A stretch of DNA of 64,000 nucleotides from an uncultured Thermoanaerobaculia bacterium (lineage in GTDB: Bacteria; Acidobacteriota; Thermoanaerobaculia; Multivoradales; Multivoraceae). Location of the stretch: positions 310,001 to 374,000 of the forward strand of contig CATOTG010000006.1 of NCBI GenBank assembly GCA_951813015.1. Reading direction: 5' to 3'. The notes under the pieces were generated by a model. The model had not been told where the DNA came from and did not search any database. It saw nothing but the letters and a program-made list of their open reading frames with translations. Both the position numbers and the translations under genes were made by a program. The stretch's first letter is position 1. Every line of letters begins with the position of its first letter. Below, piece by piece: positions 26,019-36,322 of this stretch.

Positions 26019-27511
26019 GCGAGGGCGCCCTGCGGGAAGCGCTGGACCTTGGCCACAGCCTGCCCCGGCTGGATTCCTCCTTCACACCCGAGAGAACCCT
26101 GGCCGCAGCCAAGGAAGTGAAGCGGAAACTCGGCGACGGCCAAATGGGAGCCGCGCCCGCCCGCTACGACCTGGATTCGCTCCATCGACGGGTCCGGGCG
26201 GCGTGGCGGTCCGGTCGTGGTGCACGGGACCTCGGCGCCCTCGACCTGCGAAGGCTGCCGTGGGTGCTCTGCTACTCGCCAGATCGGGGCCCTGCGGACA
26301 CCGCGTGGGAGTCGCGCCCCTGGCTCGCCGAAGACCGGCGACTGCTTCGTGAGTACGGCCAGTGGCTGAGCAGGAACGGCCGACCCCGGGCGGTACGGAC
26401 GCTGCTCCACGTGTTCCTGCGCGACTACCCTGTCCGGCTCGAAACCTTCGAGAATCTGCGGTCGATCCTGAAGAAGGAGGTGTTCAGGCGCGAGGAGTCC
26501 TCGCTTTCCGACTGGACGCGTCGCTGCCGCCGGAACGACCTGTTGGAGAAGGACGGCAGCAAGTCGTTCATCGGCAAGGCGATCGACATGGAAGAGGCCG
26601 TGGAGACATCCGTGAACGATGTGTTGGTGGCCGCCGGGTTCGACGGTCCTCTGGAGCGGAGCGCATTCATCCGGGAAGGCCTGCTCAGGTACCTCTCGGG
26701 CGCCGAGGAGGTATCGAAACTGGTGCTGGGGAGCGATACCAGGAAACTGGAACGCCTGCTCGCCCTGCTCCAATGCGAAGATGACCTGCGGTTCCGCGAA
26801 CCGGCGACCCGGAAGGCGATGGCCGACAGCCTCCTCGGGCCCATCGCAACGGAGGTGGATGCACCGGCGCCCGCGGTGAAGGAGGCTCTACAACGGTTCT
26901 TCCTGCGCTGCTACGGCGATCCCCGACTGCCGTCCGGGCGCCCGAACTGGTCTGTCGCGCGGGAGAAGGTCCGGCGGGTCGTCATTCGCTGGCTGAACGA
27001 GCAGTCGATCGATCTGTTCTTCCGGGTCGTCGAGGACACGGCGCTCGACAGGCACTGGCGCTACCGGAAGGCCTTCTGGCGGACCTGCTTCGATGACCAT
27101 CTGATCGACGATGTCTGGTTCGTCCTCGGGAGCCGCGCACGGGATCACCTCAAACACGTGAGCCAGGACGACGATGCGGCGGAGACGACGGCCACCTTGA
27201 CCGTAGCTGAACCTGCGCAGTCCGTCTTGCTCATGCGGATGGTCAACGGGGTCACGGTCGCCGAGTGGAGCCACAACGGGGCCTGCCGGATGTGGCTGCG
27301 CGGGAATACCCACGCGCCGAAGATGTACGAGCCAGCCTACGCGCGCTCCGACGTCTTTCACGGCCAGGACCATCGCCAACGTCACGACGGCAGCGATGTT
27401 GGCGCCTGGCAAAGGGCGCTCGCCGACTGGCTGTACCAGAACACGGGCCTACGGATTGATCGGAGTGGCTTCCCGGGGAAGTTCAAGGGCGGACCGGCCA
27501 AGGGATGGTGA
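26015..27511 (+). CDS. zorC: Zorya system ZorC, EH-signature domain protein
   Basis: A 498-residue soluble protein. ATG 26015 overlaps the zorB stop. The C-terminal ~60 residues (EWSHNGACRMWLRGNTHAPK, YEPAYARSDVF, then RHDGSDVGAWQRALADWLYQ) carry the EH_Signature-type ending seen in ZorC. The rest is helical with no catalytic motif. ZorC is known as a DNA-binding effector partner of ZorD in type I Zorya. Identification rests on both its position and the C-terminal motif. Confidence 0.88.
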   Translation: MSEGALREALDLGHSLPRLDSSFTPERTLAAAKEVKRKLGDGQMGAAPARYDLDSLHRRVRAAWRSGRGARDLGALDLRRLPWVLCYSPDRGPADTAWESRPWLAEDRRLLREYGQWLSRNGRPRAVRTLLHVFLRDYPVRLETFENLRSILKKEVFRREESSLSDWTRRCRRNDLLEKDGSKSFIGKAIDMEEAVETSVNDVLVAAGFDGPLERSAFIREGLLRYLSGAEEVSKLVLGSDTRKLERLLALLQCEDDLRFREPATRKAMADSLLGPIATEVDAPAPAVKEALQRFFLRCYGDPRLPSGRPNWSVAREKVRRVVIRWLNEQSIDLFFRVVEDTALDRHWRYRKAFWRTCFDDHLIDDVWFVLGSRARDHLKHVSQDDDAAETTATLTVAEPAQSVLLMRMVNGVTVAEWSHNGACRMWLRGNTHAPKMYEPAYARSDVFHGQDHRQRHDGSDVGAWQRALADWLYQNTGLRIDRSGFPGKFKGGPAKGW

Positions 27512-27584
27512 CTCTGTGCCGAGGTCACGTCGCGACCACTCCCGGCGCTCCTCCTGCGGACCGGCACAGGGGATGGAGGCACAC

Positions 27585-30500
27585 GTGACGAATCGATTCG
27601 CGTTCGAGCCCACCGCCGCCGGACTGGTCGTCCGGTTGGACGTCGATCCGCCGGTTCCGGTGCCCGATTGGACGACCACGAAGGGTGCACCGGCCGGCGC
27701 CGGGATCTTCCTCCGGCTGCGCGACGAAGGCGCCGCTGAGGAAAGCGACGATCAAGGGGTCCCCTTGTCGGAGTCGTCGTCGGAGCGGGGTCAATCGCTA
27801 CTCGTCTCGTGGTCCGGCGTCGCGGGTCTGGGTGTCGAGGAGTTGCAGTACGCGGGACTGCCGGACGCCGCACCCCTGGCCCTCGATGTCGTCGCCACCG
27901 GGGATATTCACGATCCTGACTTCGAAATCCGGTACGGCTTCATCCACTCGGGCCTAAGAGTGCCGGGCGCCAGAAGGATCGGCGCCTGGCTCGAGGTCGG
28001 CGACCGTTCCTTCGTGCTGCTCGACCCGATCCATGCGATCACCGAAGCGATCGACGCGTTCCCCGCCGCACCGGAGACCGCCCTGGAGCGGCGGATGCTG
28101 GCCTGGGGCCGCATTGCGGACATGCTGCCGGAGGACGCGGTCACGGACGACCACCTCTGCGATCTTCAGATCTTCGTGGCGTCGACCTTTGAACTCGATC
28201 CTTTGAAGAACGAGTGTGGTGAACCGGACTTCGACCCGGTCATAGGTCAGTTGGAGACTGCGACGAACGCCGGCGGCGAAGAGGAGCAGCGCTTCAATCG
28301 CAGTCTGCCGCCGGCACGCCAGTGTGAATTCGCGGCCTACTTCCGTCGTTACCAACAGGTGCGGCCCCGATACCCGGTGGGAAACAGCACGTACGTGATG
28401 CTGACGCCGGAAGTGGAGCGGGCGCTGGGCGCCGTTCGCGAGGCCCAGAAGGGCTCGCGCGAGGAGCGCCGAGACTTCCTCCGGAACCCGGCGCCCTATC
28501 TGCGGCGGGCCCTGGACCCAGGCGGCGGCAACGGCGTCGAGACTGCCGCCGACCCGATCGAGGTCGACGCAGTGTTCTGGGACCACGACCTGAGCGACCG
28601 CGTGCGAGACGTCGGTGTCTGGGAGCCCAAGGTGCTTCCGTGGATCCGCCGCTCGGGGAATTCCTGGCTGCCGCCCGAGCAACTGGGGCTCCGAATCGGC
28701 GAACTGACTGTACAGCTCGATCCCGAAGAGCTGCCGGGTCTTCGCGAACGTCTTCAGAGCGCCGTCGAGCACGGCTGCTCCATGGTCAACGTACAGGGCG
28801 TCGAGATTCCTGCCAAGCCGGAGACGTTGAAGGCGGTCGAGCGGTTGATCCGCGAGACGGCGCCGGTCGTGCCGCCGGCGCCGAGGCCGCCGCTCCCACC
28901 GAAACCTCCCCAGGACGATGTCGTCCTGCTCATCCTGGACAACCTGGAAGAGATCCAGTATCGGACCGATCGACAGCAGAGGCCGCCGGGCATCCGAGAC
29001 GTGACCCTTGATCTCGAGCCGGAGAGAGCCCTCTACCGGCACCAGAAGGAAGCGCTCAAGTGGCTGTTCCGCCACTGGGAGGCAGGCAGCCAGGGCGCCC
29101 TGCTCGCCGACGACATGGGACTCGGCAAGACTCTCGAGGCCCTGGCCTTCCTGTACTGCGTGAAGAACGCTCCGGGAGGCAACAACGCCGGGCCGATCCT
29201 GATCGTCGCCCCGACCGGACTGCTCCGGAACTGGGCGGCGGAACATGCCGCCCACCTCCGCGAGCCGGGGCTCGGTGCTCCCCTCGAAGCCCACGGCAAA
29301 GGTCTGCGGGAGTTGCGAACAGGGCCAGGCGGCAAGGAGACTCAGGACGCCGCCTCCACCGGCGTGCCTCTGCAACTCCTCGACGTCGAGCGGCTTCGGA
29401 GAGCAGACTGGGTGCTGACGACCTACGAGACCCTGCGCGACTATCAGCACAGCTTCGGGCGTGTCCGTTGGCGCGCCGCGGTGTTCGACGAAGCGCACAA
29501 GATGAAGAACCCGGGCGCCAAGCTGACGGAGGCCGCCTTGGCGATGAACACGGACTTCGCCCTGCTCCTGACGGGAACGCCGGTCGAGAACCGACCTGCC
29601 GACGTGTGGTCGCTTCTCGACCGCGTGGCCCCGGGCCGGGAAGGCACCCTGAAGGAATTCAGCAAACGCTTCGAGGTGGACAACGGCGACGACGTGGATC
29701 GACTGAAGGAGCTCAGGAAGCGACTGATCGAGCCGTACGAACCCGACGCCGACCAGGCCGACACGGGACAAAGGGCGCCCGTCGCGTCGCCGGCGCTAAT
29801 GATGCGGCGATTGAAGGAGGATCACGTCGAAGGCCTGCCGCCCAAGAGAATCCACCGACTGGAGGTCGACATGCCGCAGCCCCAGGCTGAGGTCTACAAA
29901 CGGGCGGTCGAGCAGGGCCAACAGATCGGGACGGATGCCGGGCTTCAGAAGAAGGGAGGCATCCTGGGGGTCCTGCAGAAGCTCCGCAGCACCTCGCTGC
30001 ATCCTGTTCGCCCCGGCGACGAGGACAAGCCGGACGACAGCTACATCCGGGAGTCGGCCCGGCTGTCGGAGGCGTTCCGGATTCTCGGCCGAATCGCGAA
30101 CCAGAACGAGAAGGCCCTGCTGTTCGTCGAATCGCTGTCAATGCAGGGCTTCCTGATCGGCGCGTTGAGGCGCCGTTTTGGGCTGCGCGAGGATCCCCTG
30201 GTGATCAACGGCGCGATCGCCGGCCGCCTCCGCAAGCAGCGAGTCGACGTGTTCCAGCGACGCAAGGGCTTCGACGTGATGGTCCTGTCTCCACGCGCCG
30301 GAGGCGTGGGCCTGACCCTGACGGCGGCGAACCATGTGATCCATCTGTCCCGCTGGTGGAACCCGGCGGTGGAGGATCAGTGCACGGACCGGGCGCACCG
30401 CATCGGCCAGGAACGAGAGGTCCAAGTCTACCTGCCTCTGGCGCGTCACCCCGATCTTGGCGAGCATAGCTTCGACCTGAAGCTGGACCTGCTGTTGAAA

Positions 30501-31046
30501 CGAAAGCGGGAGGTGAACCGGCGCGTCCTGGCGCCGGTGGCGCCGTCCAGGGATGAACTGCGGGATCTCTACCAAGCAGCGGTAGTCGAGCCGGCGAAAG
30601 ACCAGGTCACGGTGAGCGAACCGGTAGCTGACAATGACCTCGCAGCATTGGGAGGCGGGTCGGCCCGTGAGGTCGATCTCCTGGACCCGATCCAGTTCGA
30701 GCGCTGGGTGCTGCAGGAACTCGCGACGGCCGGCTATGAGCCCAGGCAGACGCCCGCCAGCGGGGACCGGGGTGCGGACGGTCTGCTTTACTCGCGTGGC
30801 AGCGGTAAGGCGCACACTCTGATCGTGCAGTGCAAGCACCTTGATCCTCACCACAAGTGCGGGAAGTCGGCAGTCCGAGAGGTTCTGAAGGCTCTGGGGG
30901 CCTACGAGATTGAAGGGAGCCCGGTGCCGATCGTAGTGACAAGCGGCGCCGGCTTCACCGGCGGCGCTGAACGCCTGGCGCACCGCAAGGGAGTGCGGCT
31001 GGTGGATCGCGATCGCCTGGACCAACTCCGGCGATGGAAGGCCTGA
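27585..31046 (+). CDS. zorD: Zorya system ZorD, SNF2-family helicase with C-terminal Mrr-like nuclease
   Basis: A 1153-residue protein. GTG 27585 is preferred because GGAGG lies 5 nt before it; an ATG 12 nt earlier is an alternative. The N-terminal ~480 residues are specific to ZorD-like proteins. The SNF2 core has LLADDMGLGKTLEALAFL (Walker A), VFDEAHKMKNP (Walker B), LLTGTPVENRP, and in lobe 2 SPRAGGVGLTLTAANHVIHL and DRAHRIGQ. The last ~120 residues are an Mrr-type restriction endonuclease: FERWVLQELATAGYEP, GDRGADGLLY and VQCKH hold the D...QxK-type catalytic residues. It is the degrading effector of the system. It ends 9 bp from the convergent yejA stop. Confidence 0.93.
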   Translation: MTNRFAFEPTAAGLVVRLDVDPPVPVPDWTTTKGAPAGAGIFLRLRDEGAAEESDDQGVPLSESSSERGQSLLVSWSGVAGLGVEELQYAGLPDAAPLALDVVATGDIHDPDFEIRYGFIHSGLRVPGARRIGAWLEVGDRSFVLLDPIHAITEAIDAFPAAPETALERRMLAWGRIADMLPEDAVTDDHLCDLQIFVASTFELDPLKNECGEPDFDPVIGQLETATNAGGEEEQRFNRSLPPARQCEFAAYFRRYQQVRPRYPVGNSTYVMLTPEVERALGAVREAQKGSREERRDFLRNPAPYLRRALDPGGGNGVETAADPIEVDAVFWDHDLSDRVRDVGVWEPKVLPWIRRSGNSWLPPEQLGLRIGELTVQLDPEELPGLRERLQSAVEHGCSMVNVQGVEIPAKPETLKAVERLIRETAPVVPPAPRPPLPPKPPQDDVVLLILDNLEEIQYRTDRQQRPPGIRDVTLDLEPERALYRHQKEALKWLFRHWEAGSQGALLADDMGLGKTLEALAFLYCVKNAPGGNNAGPILIVAPTGLLRNWAAEHAAHLREPGLGAPLEAHGKGLRELRTGPGGKETQDAASTGVPLQLLDVERLRRADWVLTTYETLRDYQHSFGRVRWRAAVFDEAHKMKNPGAKLTEAALAMNTDFALLLTGTPVENRPADVWSLLDRVAPGREGTLKEFSKRFEVDNGDDVDRLKELRKRLIEPYEPDADQADTGQRAPVASPALMMRRLKEDHVEGLPPKRIHRLEVDMPQPQAEVYKRAVEQGQQIGTDAGLQKKGGILGVLQKLRSTSLHPVRPGDEDKPDDSYIRESARLSEAFRILGRIANQNEKALLFVESLSMQGFLIGALRRRFGLREDPLVINGAIAGRLRKQRVDVFQRRKGFDVMVLSPRAGGVGLTLTAANHVIHLSRWWNPAVEDQCTDRAHRIGQEREVQVYLPLARHPDLGEHSFDLKLDLLLKRKREVNRRVLAPVAPSRDELRDLYQAAVVEPAKDQVTVSEPVADNDLAALGGGSAREVDLLDPIQFERWVLQELATAGYEPRQTPASGDRGADGLLYSRGSGKAHTLIVQCKHLDPHHKCGKSAVREVLKALGAYEIEGSPVPIVVTSGAGFTGGAERLAHRKGVRLVDRDRLDQLRRWKA

Positions 31047-31051
31047 GGCTG

Positions 31052-31063
31052 CCCGCTAGCGGG
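31052..31063. repeat. 12-bp palindrome across the yejA stop codon
   Basis: CCCGCTAGCGGG lies between the convergent ends of zorD and yejA and includes the yejA stop (TAG on the minus strand). It marks the right boundary of the Zorya block. Confidence 0.6.
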
Positions 31064-33080
31064 TCTCGCCCAGCGCCGCGTCGACCCGGGCGCTCTTCTC
31101 CGCGTCGAACCACCAGAGCTGCGGGAAGCCGGTCCAGTTCAGGTGTTCGCGCCCCAGGGGCGGATGGCCGAAGCGGTCCCAGTAGAGGAGGTGGCGACCC
31201 TTCGGGGCGCCCTCGGGGATCACGTAGAAGCTCCACAGGAGCACCCGGTCGAGCGCCCGGCCGGCCATGTTCATCTGCTCCTCCGTCTCGGCCGCGATCA
31301 CCTCCTCCACCAGGGCGTCCACGGCTGGACTGTCGATCCCCGCGTAGTTGAGCAGGTTCGGCAGGTCGGCGCCGTCCGACCGCATCAGGTTGCGCAGGAG
31401 CGTCGGTTGCGGGATGCGATGCGTGTAGATCTTCTGCATCGTCATCTCGAACTCGTAACGCCGCGCCCGATTCGTGTGGATGTTCGCCTCGACGCGGCGG
31501 ACGGTCGCCTGGATGCCGAGCCGTTTCAGGTTCTCCACGTACGGCACGAGCATGCGCTCGTGCTCCCTCAACTGGACCATGATCTCGAACCCGAGCGGCT
31601 CTCCCGTCGCCTCGTTGACGCGCCGGAAGTCGCGCACGACCCAGCCGGCTTCGTCGAGCAGCTCCCCGGCACGCAGGAGCGCCTCCCGGTTGCGGCCGTA
31701 GCCGTCGGTTTCGGGCAGGGTGAACTCCTGCGTGAACACGCGCTCGGGGATGTGTTCCCGCAACGGCTCGAGCAGCGCGAGTTCCTCTGGCGACGGCAGA
31801 CCGCGCGCCGCCATCCCGGAGCCCAGGAAGAACGTCGTGTTGCGCCGCAGGGCGCCGTACTGCAGCGTGCGGTTGCCCCAGTCGAAGTTGTAGGCGAGGG
31901 TCAGCGCCTCGCGGACGCGAATGTCCTGGAACAGCGGCAGGCGCGTGTTGAAGACGACCGACCAGTGCATCCCGTAGGTCGTCCCCATCCGGTAGGTCTC
32001 CTTGTTGAAGAGCCCCATATCGACCTCAGGGAAGTCGTATGCGGTGGCGAACTCACGCTCGTCCTGGTCGCGGTAGTAGTCGACCACGCGGGCCTTGAGC
32101 GCCTGGATGCCCGCCTTGATATCGCGAAAGTAGAGGACGCCGAAGCGATCGAAATTGTGGTACCCGCGCCTGAAGTTCAGGTCCTTCGCCCAGTAGTCGG
32201 GGACCCGCTCGAAGACGATGCGCCGGCCGGTGTCGACCTCGCTGATGCGGTAGGCGCCGTTGCCGAGCGGCGGCTCGATGGTCGTCGCCGTGAAGTCCCG
32301 GTCCTGCCAGTAGTGCTTCGGCATCGGGAAGAAGAGGGCCGCCTCCATCACCGATCTGCGGTTTCTCCTGTCGGCGGCGAAGAGAAAGCGAAACGAGCGC
32401 TCGCCCAGGGCTTCGATGCCCTCCACATGGCGCCAGGTGGCCTTGAAGCCGACCGGACCGTCGGCCTTGAGAGTCTCGAAGGTCCACACGACATCGTCGA
32501 CCGTGACCGGGTTGCCGTCGTGCCATCGCGCTTCGGGCCGGAGGGTGAAGGTCACCCACCTGTAGTCCTCCGCGACCTCGATCGTCTCGCACAGCAGACA
32601 GTAGAGGGTAGAGAGTTCGTCCTCGGACGGCAGCATCAGCCGATCGAGAGTCAACGTCGAGCGCCGCCACCAGTTGAAGATCTCGGGGCGGCCCTTGTCC
32701 GAGTACGGGTGCAGGTTGTTGAACGTGCCCGGGATGAAGAGCCTCATCTCGCCGCCCTTGGGCGCGTCGGGATTGGCATAACCCAAGTGGGGGACGTCCG
32801 CGGCGTACTTCGGTTCGCCGAAGTAGGCGATCGCGTGGCCGGGTCCGGAGCTCGTCTGGGCCACGACCGGAGCGGCCGCGCTCAGGCAGCCCAGCGCGGC
32901 GAGGACTGTGATCGCCGCCCGCTGGCTGCGATCCCGGGCGCCTGCCCGGACAAGGAAACTGCCGGCGCAATCGGCGGCGGCATCCTCGATAGCTCGCGCA
33001 TGGGCGACGGCCTGCCGATCCGCTACTCCGGCCTCGCCCGGCGTTTCGGCGGTGCGACGGGAAAGCGCGAAGCGGGTCAC
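31056..33080 (-). CDS. yejA: YejA-type peptide/microcin C-like periplasmic binding protein
   Basis: A family 5 solute-binding protein. A secretory hydrophobic core AAITVLAALGCLSAAAPVVA precedes the mature part, which begins HAIAYFGEPKYAADVPHLGY. Then come NPDAPKGGEMRLFIPGTFNN, PYSDKGRPEIFNWWRRSTLT and CETIEVAEDYRWVTFTLRPE. These match YejA rather than generic OppA. The start is uncertain: no good start lies just before the signal core. GTG 33080 gives an n-region of ~55 residues, and a further GTG at 33191 is also in frame. It would feed YejB/YejE/YejF, encoded on the same strand beyond the Zorya block. Confidence 0.88.
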   Translation of the reverse strand: MTRFALSRRTAETPGEAGVADRQAVAHARAIEDAAADCAGSFLVRAGARDRSQRAAITVLAALGCLSAAAPVVAQTSSGPGHAIAYFGEPKYAADVPHLGYANPDAPKGGEMRLFIPGTFNNLHPYSDKGRPEIFNWWRRSTLTLDRLMLPSEDELSTLYCLLCETIEVAEDYRWVTFTLRPEARWHDGNPVTVDDVVWTFETLKADGPVGFKATWRHVEGIEALGERSFRFLFAADRRNRRSVMEAALFFPMPKHYWQDRDFTATTIEPPLGNGAYRISEVDTGRRIVFERVPDYWAKDLNFRRGYHNFDRFGVLYFRDIKAGIQALKARVVDYYRDQDEREFATAYDFPEVDMGLFNKETYRMGTTYGMHWSVVFNTRLPLFQDIRVREALTLAYNFDWGNRTLQYGALRRNTTFFLGSGMAARGLPSPEELALLEPLREHIPERVFTQEFTLPETDGYGRNREALLRAGELLDEAGWVVRDFRRVNEATGEPLGFEIMVQLREHERMLVPYVENLKRLGIQATVRRVEANIHTNRARRYEFEMTMQKIYTHRIPQPTLLRNLMRSDGADLPNLLNYAGIDSPAVDALVEEVIAAETEEQMNMAGRALDRVLLWSFYVIPEGAPKGRHLLYWDRFGHPPLGREHLNWTGFPQLWWFDAEKSARVDAALGETR

Positions 33081-33451
33081 GGGGTCAATCGAGTCGGAAC
33101 AGGCACCGTACACGATTCGGCACAATAGCGAACGGATCAACCGTCTGCTGCTTTCCGGCACCCAGGACCATTCCAAAGTCCAGCGCTCCACGCTGGCCGC
33201 GGGCGGGAGGACTTCGTTCCCGATGGTCGAGAGCCGTGCCGGTGCGGAGTTGCCGATTCCGGAGTGGTTTCCTCACATCGGTCACCGAAGTTCCCGACTT
33301 TGGAACGGCCCTGTTTCCGGCACCTCTTTGGGCCGAAGACATTGGACTCTCTGCGCAGACATTCGGCCCCGCACCACCGCTGCACCAGGTCGACCCGCTC
33401 GTTGATTCGGGTTTCAACCGCGTCAGGTCGCGGGCGTATGATTCCCGTCAG
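33081..33451. other. Divergent intergenic region, no gene seen
   Basis: About 370 bp between yejA and the divergent secreted-protein gene. Frames run through it from both sides, but the codon pattern is poor and no conserved protein is visible. It should hold both promoters; no clear -35/-10 pair stands out. Confidence 0.4.
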
Positions 33452-36322
33452 GTGAATGTGGTTCCCGCAGCGCTGATCAGCCTCCTCGCGCCCGTCGGCG
33501 TCGGACTCGCGCAGGAAGGGGAAGCGGCCGCGCAGCCACCGGTCCAAGCCGCGTTCTCGATGATGCAGGACCTCGCGGGCGGTGTGACGTCCAAGCGTCA
33601 GGTTCGTTTCGAAGGAGCAGTCGAATCGGCCAACCTGGAGGGCTGCCACGACCCCGCGGACATCGAGTGGCAGCGACTCGTGGGATTCACGGCGGAGCGA
33701 GCAACCGTCGTCAGGCGCGGCAGCTTCGGCTTGGCGCGGATCATCGACACGAACACGGGGCGGTCCAGGTACGGCCTGCGTCTCCCGAGCAGCCGGCTCG
33801 GGCTCGTTCAGGACGACCGCGGCGGCTCACGGGTGACGAGCAAAGTCACCGTCATCGACGGTGCGACAGAGAGGCCGATACCCGGAGCGCGGTTGCTCCT
33901 GCTGGCAGATCAGGGCCGCGTCGAGCCCGCTGTGTGCCTCCTGGAAACAGACTCCGACGGCACGGCTGTGCTGCCTCTTGCTCTGCGGGTCTTCGGAACC
34001 GTGGCGGCCGCCGACGGTTTCGTCGGCGGCGTGGTCACGCCAGACCGCTCAGGAACCGTCCCGCTGACCCGTTCCCGGACGGTCAGAGGTCGTGTTGAAG
34101 GCGACGGGACATGGGTGGGCTACGACCTGGTGGCCGCCGTACCTCACACGAAGTCCGGCGGGGACAACGAGGACATCGTGGCCGCGGCCATGGTGGGGAG
34201 CGACGGGGATTTCGCGCTGCACGGCATTCCTCCCTCGACTTCGAGGCTCCTGCTGGCCATGTTCCGCGCGAACTCCCTCATCGCAACGAGTCTGCACGTC
34301 CTCTCGGACTCGCCCGCCGTCATTCAGGTCGAGGGCGCTTCAGTGACGTTCACTTCAGCGACCCCCCAGGCCCGGCTGGAACTCCGTTTCCTCAGGTTTC
34401 CGGATGGGTCCAACGTCCGGGACTACGCCCTGGGCCGGATGGCTCGGCTGCGACTCCAGCAGGAGGGGTCCAGCTACTCCCGGGGGCGACTGCCTTCCGG
34501 CTGGTACGACATCCACGCCGATGAGCAGAGTCTCGCCGAGTTCTTCCTGGAGCCGGAGGAGGACCTCGACCTCGGCATGCTGGGCACGGTCGAGGAGTTC
34601 GCGCTGGAAGTCCGGGGGCTCGATGGCCGCACGGGCGAGGTCTGGTGGTCCAGGGGACTGTGCTTCGACGACGAACCTGGCGGCGGGACCACACTCACCC
34701 CCGTCGGTCCGCAGCAAACCACGATTCTGTGGATTCCCGAGGGCTGCAAGCGCATCTGGGGCCAGGTTTCGGCGCCTGGCATGGTCGCAGGTGACTTCGA
34801 CTGGAACCGCGACGATCCGCTCGAAGCGGTGGTCACGCTGCGTCCGGGGTTCGCGATAGCCGGCGCCGCGTGGGCGCCCAACGGGCAACCGCTCGAGAAT
34901 GCCCGGGTGCAGGCATTCGACGAATTCGAACTGTCGAGGTACCGCTACGGCACGTATCCAAAGCCCGCCGCGGTCCGCGTCGTCGACGAGGAAGGTCGTT
35001 TCGAGCTCGTCGTCGATCGCCCGAGTGCCTTCTTCGTCAGCGTGGTGCACACGGGCTACTTCGTCCCCGCACATCACGTCGACCTGTCCGACGGCCCGGC
35101 CCCGGATCTCGCGATCGAGGCCCGGCAGGGCGCTGCTGTTGCCGGCGTTGTCCGGAGTCCGAGCGGCCAGCCCGTGGAAGACGCCATGGTTCACTGGTGC
35201 TACCTCGGCCGGGAACCGATCGTCTTGCCTCGCAACTTCGCGGGCATCGAGGGCTGCAAGAAGCACCGGCCGCGAGGGCGCGACCGTTCCGAGCTGGCTC
35301 TATGGCGCCTGGAGAGAGGCCAGACGATCCGAACCGACGCTGCCGGCGCGTTCCGATCCGATCAGGAGAACGTACTGGGGGCGGCTCTGTTCACCGCCCT
35401 GCCGCCGGGCGAGATCGAGTTCACCGTTCGGCCCTGGGCGGGACACGCGGAGTCCAGCATTCACAAGCTCAAGCCGGGCGACAACGAAGTCGAGATCACG
35501 CTGCGGAACGGGAGCAGGATCGAAGGGCTGGTCCATGGTCTGCCGGACGGAAGCCCCACGGCGGAAGTTCACCTGGCGGCGGGCGCCGAGTCGGACGTCT
35601 GGACGCGCTGGTCCAGGAAGAAGGCGGAGGCAGTGCAGGGGGCGTTTCTGTTCGAGAACCTGTCGACCGGCTCCAGGCCCTACCACCTCTACGCGACTGC
35701 GCCCGGGTACCGGTCCCTGGAGAGTCAGGTCGTCCTGCAGGCAGGGGTCGCCGCCCGCCCGGTCGAGCTGAAGCTGGTGCCGGACAGTTCGGTCATCGAG
35801 GGTTCGATCGACCCGTTCGAACTCGGCTCCGGGCCGCGCCTGACAGCGATTTCTCGAACCGCGGACGAGCGAATACTGACCATCGACGGCGGAGGCGCCT
35901 TCGCGTTCACGGAACTTCCGGTCGGCGAATGGCGGCTGGTCCTGGACCACGGCGTGCCGAGCGGCCGCGAGAAGATCACCCTCCTTCGCCGCCTTGCCCT
36001 CACGCAGGAAGGCGACCGGAAGCGCATCGACATCGACCTGGGCTCGCTTCCCACCCTCCACTTCGTGGGCAACCGACCCGGCACACTGACGATTCACGGC
36101 CTCGATCATGAACGCGACCACGCGTTCGGGGCCCTGGCAACAGTTGCCGTCGACACAACCGGTCAGGCAACGGTTCACGCTCCAGGCCCCGGGACGTACC
36201 GGATCAGATACGCGACTCTGCCAGACCCCAACGGAATCAACCAGGTATACCTCTTGTACGACCAGTGGCTCGAAGGCGCCCGGACCTTCCACATCGATGA
36301 CTTCGGCCTGATCGAGCCCTGA
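33452..36322 (+). CDS. Large secreted protein with carboxypeptidase-regulatory/Ig-like repeats
   Basis: A 956-residue protein. GTG 33452 is chosen because it places a clean signal peptide (VNVVPAALISLLAPVGVGLA, then QEGEA) at the N-terminus; longer frames add implausible sequence. The body is a series of beta-sandwich modules with phrases such as GAAWAPNGQPLENARVQAFD, VAGVVRSPSGQPVEDAMV and RIEGLVHGLPDGSPTAEVHL. This is the pattern of carboxypeptidase-D regulatory-like/MG2-type domains common in Acidobacteriota exported proteins. No catalytic domain is visible. Probably cell-surface or periplasmic; role unknown. Confidence 0.75.
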   Translation: MNVVPAALISLLAPVGVGLAQEGEAAAQPPVQAAFSMMQDLAGGVTSKRQVRFEGAVESANLEGCHDPADIEWQRLVGFTAERATVVRRGSFGLARIIDTNTGRSRYGLRLPSSRLGLVQDDRGGSRVTSKVTVIDGATERPIPGARLLLLADQGRVEPAVCLLETDSDGTAVLPLALRVFGTVAAADGFVGGVVTPDRSGTVPLTRSRTVRGRVEGDGTWVGYDLVAAVPHTKSGGDNEDIVAAAMVGSDGDFALHGIPPSTSRLLLAMFRANSLIATSLHVLSDSPAVIQVEGASVTFTSATPQARLELRFLRFPDGSNVRDYALGRMARLRLQQEGSSYSRGRLPSGWYDIHADEQSLAEFFLEPEEDLDLGMLGTVEEFALEVRGLDGRTGEVWWSRGLCFDDEPGGGTTLTPVGPQQTTILWIPEGCKRIWGQVSAPGMVAGDFDWNRDDPLEAVVTLRPGFAIAGAAWAPNGQPLENARVQAFDEFELSRYRYGTYPKPAAVRVVDEEGRFELVVDRPSAFFVSVVHTGYFVPAHHVDLSDGPAPDLAIEARQGAAVAGVVRSPSGQPVEDAMVHWCYLGREPIVLPRNFAGIEGCKKHRPRGRDRSELALWRLERGQTIRTDAAGAFRSDQENVLGAALFTALPPGEIEFTVRPWAGHAESSIHKLKPGDNEVEITLRNGSRIEGLVHGLPDGSPTAEVHLAAGAESDVWTRWSRKKAEAVQGAFLFENLSTGSRPYHLYATAPGYRSLESQVVLQAGVAARPVELKLVPDSSVIEGSIDPFELGSGPRLTAISRTADERILTIDGGGAFAFTELPVGEWRLVLDHGVPSGREKITLLRRLALTQEGDRKRIDIDLGSLPTLHFVGNRPGTLTIHGLDHERDHAFGALATVAVDTTGQATVHAPGPGTYRIRYATLPDPNGINQVYLLYDQWLEGARTFHIDDFGLIEP

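Noticed and set aside
31143..33128. Long plus-strand frame opposite yejA
   Set aside because: Same compositional artefact; the minus strand matches YejA throughout.
33236..33451. Longer N-terminus for the secreted repeat-domain protein
   Set aside because: The extra 72 residues have no conserved features and would bury the signal peptide that starts at GTG 33452.
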